From: Streptococcus himalayensis
GTDB taxonomy: Bacteria; Bacillota; Bacilli; Lactobacillales; Streptococcaceae
NCBI RefSeq assembly: GCF_001708305.1
Contig: NZ_CP016953.1
Span: forward strand, 1,817,501 to 1,881,500
Direction of reading: 5' to 3'
DNA length: 64,000 bases
This document shows, piece by piece, positions 21,531 to 30,100 of the stretch. A model generated the notes under the pieces. It was not told the origin of the DNA, did not search any database, and was given only the letters and a program-made list of their open reading frames with translations. A program made the translations under genes and the position numbers. Position 1 is the first letter of the stretch, and each line of letters opens with the position of its first letter.

Positions 21531-23195
21531 CTATTTGCAGTTATTCTGAATTCGTTCAGCCCACGGTAAATAAGCCTCTAGAACCTCCTTTTTTGCGAGT
21601 GTCTCCTCGTTTGGAAGATGTTCTAGAAGATAAGTCATATATTTCTCTGAATCAAGACCATGCCTCTTAGCTGTCTCCAGTAAACTCAGAATGATAGCTG
21701 TTGACTTGGCTCCCTCAAAACTTTGGGAAAACAACCACCTTCACTTTTGTATTTTTAAGCTCAGGCTGAAAAAGTCCACTGGACTCTTTCACTCCGTCCC
21801 ATGACCAAGGACTTAATAGCGCGTTCTGCTACATTATTGGATAGAACCAAGCGGCCATCTTGAAGAACTGCCTTGAATAGTTCTTCATACTTAAGGCTAT
21901 ACTCTATCGCACGACCAAGTTTTGTTCCAGGTAAAATAGATTGATTGCGGCACCAGTTGAAGAACTCATCCATCAAAGGGGCTAACTCTGCCTGGCGTTT
22001 ATGTAGTCGCTCTTCAGTAGAGAGGTCAACCCAGTCATTCTCCAAAGCAAATAAGCGGTCGCAATAGGCTAATCCCTTAGCACCCAAGGAAGTCCTGTCT
22101 GCCTTTTTAGGCGTCGCCTCGAAGAACTTTCTTCTGACATGTGCCCAACAACCAACTAGCTGAGCTTTGTCTAACTGCCTATAGACACTCAGCGGTTCGC
22201 AGTTAACCAAGCTTAGCGTCGCTTCGTTCCTCAAGCTTGGACTGCTATCGCATAGGCAGAACTAAGGAACTAAAGTTCCAAGTTACTGCCGTAACATATC
22301 ACAATGGACATAGCCATTATAGTCTCTAAGAAACTCCTTCACAACCAAGCCACTCCGCCCTTTATCGTGATGATAAAGAGTGATGCCCTGTTCTTCATGC
22401 TTGCCAGATAAGAAGGTCCAGTAGAAGGTCAACTGGCTATCACTTTCTAAGACCCTGTAAGAAGTCTCATCCGCATGGAGAACGGGCTGTTCTAGTAATT
22501 TCTCGTGCAGAAGGTCATAAATCGGCTCGAAATAATACTGCCTAGACTTGATGTGCCAGTTGGCGATTTCCTTCCGTGTGATTGGCAAGCCAAGCTTGTT
22601 CCAATCCTCTTCCTGGCGGTAGTTTGGGACCTTCAGATTGAACTTCTGATGAATGGTGTGGGCAATAATGGAGGCTGACCCCAAGCTATGGGCCAGAGGT
22701 GCCTTCGGAACAGGAGCCTTGATAATCTTATCGTTAAAATTCTTCTCGCTACAGTTCTGGCACTTGTAAGCGTGTTGGACATGGTCAATCCGCTTCAATT
22801 GTGCAGGGATGAAGACCAACTCTTGCCGTTGAACAGTTGAACCAATCTCTTTCAACTGACCGTGACAGTCTGGACAAGTGCAGTCTTCGCCTTTTAGTTC
22901 ATGATGAACCATCTCCGGAGTAAGCTGACTGAAAACAGCCTGACGAACGCCTTTAGCCTTCTTGCGTCTATAGGTAATAGTCTCAGTTTCAACTGGGCAA
23001 GTCAGATTCTTCTTCAGGTAGGCTTTCCTCACCGAATAAGCTGAGCTGACCAGTTTGATGCACAACCTTCTCTGATGACTTGCCATAGAGCTTTTGTGTC
23101 AGATAAGCTACTTGTTCACGAAGGAGAGCAAGTTCATTTGTGAGTTGTTGGTTAACAGCTGCTTGTTGTTTAATAATGGCTAATAGCTCTTCCAT
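21531..23195 (-). pseudogene. IS66 tnpC copy 2, disrupted
   Basis: Pieces corresponding to the whole TnpC are present: N-terminus 23195-22989, central part 23086-22283, C-terminal parts 22234-21761 and 21734-21531. The first junction is the same +1 split as in copy 1. The second break is a 111-bp insertion at 22184-22294 that replaces WSA in the VHCDMWSAYRQ motif. The third is a ~55-bp insertion at 21738-21795. The gene cannot give an active transposase. Confidence 0.88.
22184..22294. other. Structured 111-bp insertion in tnpC copy 2
   Basis: Absent from copy 1. It contains several nested inverted repeats: CCAAGCTT/AAGCTTGG, GGAACT/AGTTCC and GTTAC/GTAAC. CTGCCTAT at the junction pairs with ATAGGCAG inside. 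No ORF or known IS end was recognised. Confidence 0.6.
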
Positions 23196-23244
23196 AGTCT
23201 CACCCTCCAGTTTTCTTTATTATACCGAAAAGAAAGCCATGATT

Positions 23245-23595
23245 TCAATAGAAATCACGACTTTTTGTAGATTTTATTTTAGGGCTTATCGAAAATCCCT
23301 TCATCAGCCAGTCTACTTGCTCGGAAGTGAGGGCTTTGACCTCATGTTCATCATTAGGCCAAGTGAGTTTGCCGTTTTCAAATCGCTTGTAAAGCAACCA
23401 GAAACCTTGTCCATCCCAATAAAGGGCCTTGAAACGGTCTTTGCGACCACCACAGAAAAGAAAAACTTGACCAGAAAAGGAATCTAATTCAAATTGACGT
23501 TTAACAAGATAAGCCAGCGAATCAATCCCTTGACGCATATCGGTTTTGCCACAAACCAGATAGACCTGCCCTAAATCACTGAGTTGAATGGTCAT
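23245..23595 (-). CDS. tnpB: IS66 TnpB, copy 2
   Basis: A 116-aa protein nearly identical to TnpB of copy 1 (MTIQLSDLGQVYLVCGKTDM), intact, overlapping the tnpA end. It could still act in trans for other IS66 copies even though the tnpC of this copy is broken. Confidence 0.88.
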   Translation of the reverse strand: MTIQLSDLGQVYLVCGKTDMRQGIDSLAYLVKRQFELDSFSGQVFLFCGGRKDRFKALYWDGQGFWLLYKRFENGKLTWPNDEHEVKALTSEQVDWLMKGFSISPKIKSTKSRDFY

Positions 23596-23761
23596 AGAGC
23601 AATACCTTATCTAAAATAGTTTCCAGTGTTTCTTGATGAAGAGATTGGAACAAGCTTAGTTCAACTTTTCCAATACGCATTTTCAGTGCCATCTTGCTTT
23701 TGGATTTATGAGGAAATCGACGAGATTGTGGTGTTTTCAAGGGAACAATAGGTTGTGACAT
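23576..23761 (-). CDS. tnpA: IS66 TnpA, copy 2
   Basis: A 61-aa protein nearly identical to TnpA of copy 1 (MSQPIVPLKTPQSRRFPHKS), with GGAGG upstream. Intact. Confidence 0.78.
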   Translation of the reverse strand: MSQPIVPLKTPQSRRFPHKSKSKMALKMRIGKVELSLFQSLHQETLETILDKVLLYDHSTQ

Positions 23762-23844
23762 CAAATTAGCCTCCAGTTCTGTTTTCTGATAACAGTATAA
23801 GAGGCGTGGAAAATATCATAGACACCTGGTTATGGGGCGGCTAC

Positions 23845-23904
23845 GACCAAGCTGGTCCTCTCTAGATGTTAGCTGACATCTACCCACTACACTTGACAAA
23901 GAGC
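23845..23904 (+). mobile_element. ISL3 relic (right end only)
   Basis: Sixty bases that match the last 60 bp of the intact ISL3 element at 33.2-34.6 kb, from the end of its transposase gene (GGTCCTCTCTAGATGTTAGC) to the terminal GACAAAGAGCC. The rest is missing, lost on the IS66 side. Confidence 0.85.
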
Positions 23905-23907
23905 CAC

Positions 23908-23947
23908 AAAAAAGACCTATTAGCTAGCTTTCGCTAGCCAATAGGTC
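23908..23947 (-). terminator. Terminator of the adhesin operon
   Basis: On the minus strand GACCTATTGGCTAGC and GCTAGCTAATAGGTC pair over 15 bp with one mismatch around a GAAA loop, followed by TTTTTTG. Confidence 0.88.
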
Positions 23948-23975
23948 TATGGACAGTCCTGCTAAGAGGACTTCT

Positions 23976-24137
23976 CTACTTTTTTCTCCTTGTAGAGTGA
24001 CGCCAATAGCGCCGGCTACAAATCGGGCTGCAGAAGGTCTGACGACGGTCAATAGTCCCTGCAATCGTCGTCACAACACGACCACATTGCTTACACACAA
24101 AGGTGCGAGGATACTGAAAATGATTCTCTTGTTGCAT
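23976..24137 (-). CDS. Small zinc-ribbon protein
   Basis: A 53-aa ORF, MQQENHFQYPRTFVCKQCGR at the start, with Cys15-x2-Cys18 and Cys36-x3-Cys40 arranged as a zinc ribbon, then a very basic tail (RRYWRHSTRRKK). The CxxC-CxxxC pairing and the RNA/DNA-binding-like tail argue for a real gene although the ribosome site (AGAGA) is weak. It lies 36 bp after the adhesin stop on the same strand and before the shared terminator, so it can be read from the adhesin transcript. I do not recognise the family; it may belong to the decayed mobile DNA beside it. Confidence 0.55.
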   Translation of the reverse strand: MQQENHFQYPRTFVCKQCGRVVTTIAGTIDRRQTFCSPICSRRYWRHSTRRKK

Positions 24138-24151
24138 AGGCAGTATCTCTA

Positions 24152-24182
24152 TAAAACCTTAGTCTTCAAAACCTTAGTCTTC
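24152..24182 (-). repeat. 15-bp tandem duplication spanning adhesin stop
   Basis: On the minus strand GAAGACTAAGGTTTT occurs twice in immediate succession. The first copy contains the adhesin stop codon TAA and its last two residues (Glu-Asp). Confidence 0.85.
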
Positions 24183-27100
24183 GTTTTCTGATTTCTTCTT
24201 CATTGCTGCAAGAAGAGCTGTCAATCCGAGTGCTGCTGCACCGTAAACCATGCCAGTTTGTCCAGCTGCATCACCTGTATTTGGAAGGCTTTCGCCTTTA
24301 GCCACATACATTGAATTTATTTCTTTCGCTGATTGCCCTGGCTCAGCTGGTTTAGCTGGAGTTGGAACGCCTGGTTTACCTGGGATTTCCATACCTGGTT
24401 TATCACCATCTGGTTGTGGTTTGTCACCGTCTGGAATTTCCTTACCTGATTCAGGTTTTTCTGGTGTTTCCTCGCTTGGTTTTTCCTCTTCCACTGGTGG
24501 TGTTAGGTTTTCCTTCAACTTATAGATGTAGGTAACGTCAATATTTCCTTTTACAATCGTACCCGTTTCGTAATCCCCTTCTTTCACACCGACTAACACA
24601 TAGGTTTCCTTACCAAGATGAATCTCAGCTGGGATTTCCTGACCGTTTTCGTTGGTATGATAAGTTGCACCGACTGGCGCTTTCACCGTATCCAGAGTTG
24701 GAAGTTTCAACACTTGACCATCCGCTGTTTCATAGTGAACTGTTACACTACCTGCTGGGAGATACGGGATTGCCGTTGGATGATTTGGATCCGCAGGAGT
24801 TGGTGGAATATAACCACCATTTGGATCTTCTGGGAGTGGTTTTGTTGGATCTTGTGGATCAACTGGAATGTACCCTGGAACCTCTGGCAAGCGCGGATCA
24901 TCTGATGGATTTTCTGGTGTCTCATCATATGGCACTTCTGGAATGTGAATCGTTGGATTTGGATCTTTTGGATCTGGCTTAGCAGGATTCGTTGGCACAT
25001 ATGGAACATAGCTTGGGTTACTTGGAGTTGGTGGAGGAGTCTCCCCTGTTCCTGATTCAGGTTGATTTGGAAGTTCCTTCAACTTGTAGATGTAGGTAAC
25101 ATCAATATTTCCTTTTACAATCGTACCCGTTTCGTGATCCCCTTCTTTCACACCAACTAACTCATAGGTTTCCTTGCCAAGATGAATCTCAGCTGGGATT
25201 TCCTGACCGTTTTCGTTGGTATGATAAGTTGTACCAACTGGCGCTTTCACCGTGTCCAGAGTTGGAAGTTTCAACACTTGACCATCCGCTGTTTCATAGT
25301 GAACTGTTACACTACCTGCTGGAAGATACGGGATTGCCGTTGGTTGTTTTGGATCCGCAGGGGTTGGTGGAATATAACCACCATTTGGATCTTCTGGGAG
25401 TGGTTTTGTTGGATCTTGTGGATCAACTGGAATGTACCCTGGAACCTCTGGCAAGCGCGGATCATCTGATGGATTTTCTGGTGTCTCATCATATGGCACT
25501 TCTGGAATGTGAATTGTTGGATTTGGATCTTTTGGATCTGGCTTAGCAGGATTCGTTGGCACATATGGAACATAGCTTGGGTTACTTGGAGTTGGTGGAG
25601 GAGTTTCCCCTGTTCCTGATTCAGGTTGATTTGGAAGTTCCTTCAACTTGTAGATGTAGGTAACATCGATATTTCCTTTTACAATCGTACCTGTTTCGTG
25701 ATCCCCTTCTTTCACACCGACTAACACATAGGTTTCCTTGCCAAGATGAATCTCAGCTGGGATTTCCTGACCGTTTTCGTTGGTATGATAAGTTGCACCG
25801 ACTGGCGCTTTCACCGTATCCAGAGTTGGAAGTTTCAACACTTGACCATCCGCTGTTTCATAGTGAACTGTTACACTACCTGCTGGAAGATACGGGATTG
25901 CCGTTGGGTGATTTGGATCCGCAGGAGTTGGTGGAATATAACCACCATTTGGATCTTCTGGGAGTGGTTTTGTTGGATCTTGTGGATCAACTGGAATATA
26001 CCCTGGAACCTCTGGCAAGCGCGGATCATCTGATGGATTTTCTGGTGTCTCATCATATGGCACTTCTGGAATGTGAATCGTTGGATTTGGATCTTTTGGA
26101 TCTGGCTTAGCAGGATTCGTTGGCACATATGGAACATAGCTTGGGTTACTTGGAGTTGGTGGAGGAGTCTCCCCTGTTCCTGATTCAGGTTGATTTGGAA
26201 GTTCCTTCAACTTATAGATGTAGGTAACATCGATATTTCCTTTTACAATCGTACCCGTTTCGTGATCCCCTTCTTTCACACCAACTAGCACATAGGTTTC
26301 CTTGCCAAGATGAATCTCAGCTGGGATTTCCTGACCGTTTTCGTTGGTATGATAAGTTGCACCGACTGGCGCTTTCACCGTGTCCAGAGTTGGAAGTTTC
26401 AACACTTGACCATCCGCTGTTTCATAGTGAACTGTTACACTACCTGCTGGAAGATACGGAATTGCCGTTGGTTGTTTTGGATCCGCAGGGGTTGGTGGAA
26501 TGTAACCACCATTTGGATCTTCTGAGAGTGGTTTCGTTGGATCTTGTGGATCAACTGGAATATACCCTGGAACCTCTGGCAAGCGTGGATTATCTGATGG
26601 ATTTTCTGGTGTCTCATCATATGGCACTTCTGGAATGTGAATCGTTGGATTTGGATCTTTTGGATCTGGCTTAGCAGGATTCGTTGGCACATATGGAACA
26701 TAGCTTGGGGTGCTTGGAGTTGGTGGAGGAGTCTCCCCTGTTCCTGATTCAGGTTGATTTGGAAGTTCCTTCAACTTGTAAATGTAGGTAACGTCAATAT
26801 TTCCTTTTACAATCGTACCCGTTTCGTGATCCCCTTCTTTCACACCGACTAACACATAGGTTTCCTTACCAAGATGAATCTCAGCTGGGATTTCCTGACC
26901 GTTTTCGTTGGTATGATAAGTTGCACCGACTGGCGCTTTCACCGTGTCCAGAGTTGGAAGTTTCAACACTTGACCATCCGCTGTTTCATAGTGAACTGTT
27001 ACACTACCTGCTGGAAGATACGGAATTGCCGTTGGTTGTTTTGGATCCGCAGGGGTTGGTGGAATGTAACCACCATTTGGATCTTCTGAGAGTGGTTTCG

Positions 27101-30100
27101 TTGGATCTTGTGGATCAACTGGAATATACCCTGGAACCTCTGGCAAGCGTGGATTATCTGATGGATTTTCTGGTGTCTCATCATATGGCACTTCTGGAAT
27201 GTGAATCGTTGGATTTGGATCTTTTGGATCTGGCTTAGCAGGATTCGTTGGCACATATGGAACATAGCTTGGGGTGCTTGGAGTTGGTGGAGGAGTCTCC
27301 CCTGTTCCTGATTCAGGTTGATTTGGAAGTTCCTTAGGAGTCTCAAGCAATTTATAAACATAGATAACATCCGTCACGCCTTCTTGCACGTTACCTGTTT
27401 CCCCACCAATGCGGGCTTCTGACGCTACAACATCGGTTTCACCAACTTTATGGCTATCCGAAACGCGTACTAGCTGATAGGTCTTGCCTTCACGCACCAA
27501 TGTCTCTTCTCGATGAGCTGTGTAAGGACTTGTGAATTCCTGCTTTTTCACAAGGGGCTCATTTTGATTTCTAATAACAGTGGTATCGATTATTTTTACA
27601 AGAACATCTGTAACAAGATTATTATTCGGAAGAAGTGGATTTCCTGCTTCGTCCACATAATGAACGACGACTGAGCCCTTCAGCTCTTCGTGTTTTTCCT
27701 CAACAATCTTTGGAAGGTATTCGTAAGTGACATCTGTGTTTCCTTCTACCACTTTCCCAGTGCTGTTTTCAGGAGTTACAACTAAAACATATTCCACATC
27801 GTCTTTGACAAGAATAGATGGTGCCAATGGTACTGTATTGTAGTTCACAGTATGGTTTACATCTGTTGATACAGGTGCCTTGCCCGGAAGAGTTTCCGTA
27901 GTGGTAGTCTTCACAACTGTATTTTCCATCGTTTCAACCGGATCTTTCAAAACAGTTGTGGTGCCACTAATGATATAATGAACCGTTACGTGACCCGTTA
28001 CAGTTTGCGTAACGACTGTCGGTTTCAAATATTTATAGGTAATGACCGTTAAGCCTTCTTCAAGAGTAGCCGTTTCAGGTTTGTCTGCCTCAACATAGTA
28101 GTACGTTGCCCCATTAGCGTCAATCGTTGCTAACCGTTTCAGACTGCTGTCGTAAGTAGCGTTTGTTGGAGTAGAAACCGTTTCATCAGATAGGACTTTA
28201 ATAGTTCCGTCTTTTTCAGCATATCGTCTGATGGTCCGCGTTTCTGTTCTGACGATACCGTCTGTCACGACCATATTTTGATCATGGATTTCAAGACCTG
28301 TCTCTTTATCAACATAGCGTACAGCAACGCTACCTTTGACTTCTGTCTTTATGACTTCATCTTGAATTGGAGCGTAGAGGTAAATCACTTCTTTCTCGCC
28401 AACCTCTACTTTTCCTCCTGCAGGAGCAGAAGTATCAGCAAGTCCGACCAATTTGTAAGGAACACCATTCACATCTTCAATGTCTTTTGCAGCTGTCTGA
28501 TAGTCTACTGGATAACTCTCTGTGTCTGATGCTGTTTCTCCTGGAATTTCTGTAATCGTCCTTCTCTTGAGAAGCGCTCCATCTACTACTGCAGTCCTAG
28601 CCTTGATAATCGTACCACCGATTGTCTGGTAGGTTACAAAAACACTTCCTTTTTCTTCTTCTACTCGTGTCTTAGGTACAACACTGTAGATATAGGTAAT
28701 CTCTGTCGTGCCAGCTGGGAGGATACCACTCAACTCTTTGTTGTCTTTTACTGCGGTAAATTTATATTCAAAGCCTTCATAAGTGATGGTGTCTCTCTTA
28801 TCAGGCTCGACATCATAAGTCTCTTTTGTAGGAGTCTTTTCAATTTCAGGTTCGCGACCACCTGGATAAGTCGTCGTTTTTACCTTATTGACAACAACTT
28901 CAGGGTAAGTTTTGTCTTTGTCAATTGGGTTACCCTTTTCATCGACATAATGAACAACGACATGACCTTTTTCCTCACTCTCTGTCGTTTTTGGGTCAAC
29001 TTCATAATAGACATCAATAGTGCGGACGTGACGGGCACGGTCATACACTCGGTATTCACCATTTGGATTATTGCGAACTTCTTCTGCTCGTTTATCGTCG
29101 ACCGCTTCTACAAATGGGAAGTAACCATAATCAACGTTAAATCCTGCTCCATCGTAGCCATTTCCAGAAAAGAATGGTGGCGCAACTGTTCCCATTCTCT
29201 CAATAGCAAACTCACTATAGCGTACCCTTGATTCAACGAGATGAATATCATTATCCGTTTTAGGAACTTTATAAATATACTGTTGATCCGTATGCTCCGC
29301 TCGAAGATATTTATATCCTTCGTCAAGAACATCCTTTGATCCTTTCGTATAATATTCATTGAGCATGGTAATCGGACCTTTTTGCTCCTCAAGATGTAAG
29401 GTAAATGGATCATCAGAACTATTTCGTACCCAATGACGGACAAGAACATCTGGCACCAAAACTGAGGAGCGATTTGGATCAGCATTATCGATGTAAGCGG
29501 CTAATTCTAGTTCTGCCTGCTTAGCAACATCTTTCCGATACGGTAGATTGTTAAATCCGTAAAGATCTTTCGGATCATCCATATTCGCTGCTCTGCGCAC
29601 TAAATCTTGATTTTTATACTCAGAAAGGGCAGCTGCAACACGATTCTTGTCATTTTCTGTAGTCGCTCCATAGACCTTTTTGTAGAGCTCAACAAGATAC
29701 GATTTGCTAACATTAAAATTGGAATCATGGACCAATTTCAATAAAGGATTTTCAGAAATCGAAATAGTCCCTGCTTGGGCATCTTCAGCTCCTTCCGTCT
29801 TATTGAATTTTGGAAGACTAAGTCCAATCATCTGAGCATTAAAGGTTGTGTTGTCTTGACTCGTTGGAATATCTGCTGTTTTGATACGCTCCTCATTCAC
29901 AACCACACGTTCGCCCGTTTTTGCATCTAGTTTATAGGTGCGATAAACTGTATAGTCACCATCAACAGTAGCCGTCGGCGATACGTCTACACTATAAGGC
30001 TTCCGATACCAAGCATCTAGCTCGAGATTTTGATCCTGACGAGCTAGATTGGGGGCTGGCTTACTCCCATCTCCTACAATATAGGTAATATGCGGTTTTA

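Larger units (their letters stand above)
21523..23844 (-). mobile_element. IS66-family copy 2, left-truncated and degenerate
   Basis: A second, highly similar IS66 copy. Its right inverted repeat (ending 23844) is present, but the left ~55 bp including the inverted repeat is gone; the sequence starts inside the left-end hairpin directly at the right end of copy 1. Two structured insertions interrupt tnpC. Right-flanking DNA is the end of an ISL3 element, so this copy landed in, or recombined with, an older ISL3. Confidence 0.88.

Noticed and set aside
19287..23852. Target-site duplication around the IS66 pair
   Set aside because: Left flank TTTTGATT and right flank GACCAAGC do not match, nor do the flanks of each single copy.
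24618..27238. Repeated 95-, 105- and 88-aa ORFs on both strands inside the adhesin gene
   Set aside because: They recur every 564 bp because the repeat unit is a multiple of three. They are other-frame shadows of the 188-aa repeats, without ribosome sites.
24516..27335. Tandem repeats considered as a CRISPR array
   Set aside because: Units are 564 bp, coding, in frame with the adhesin and have no spacers.
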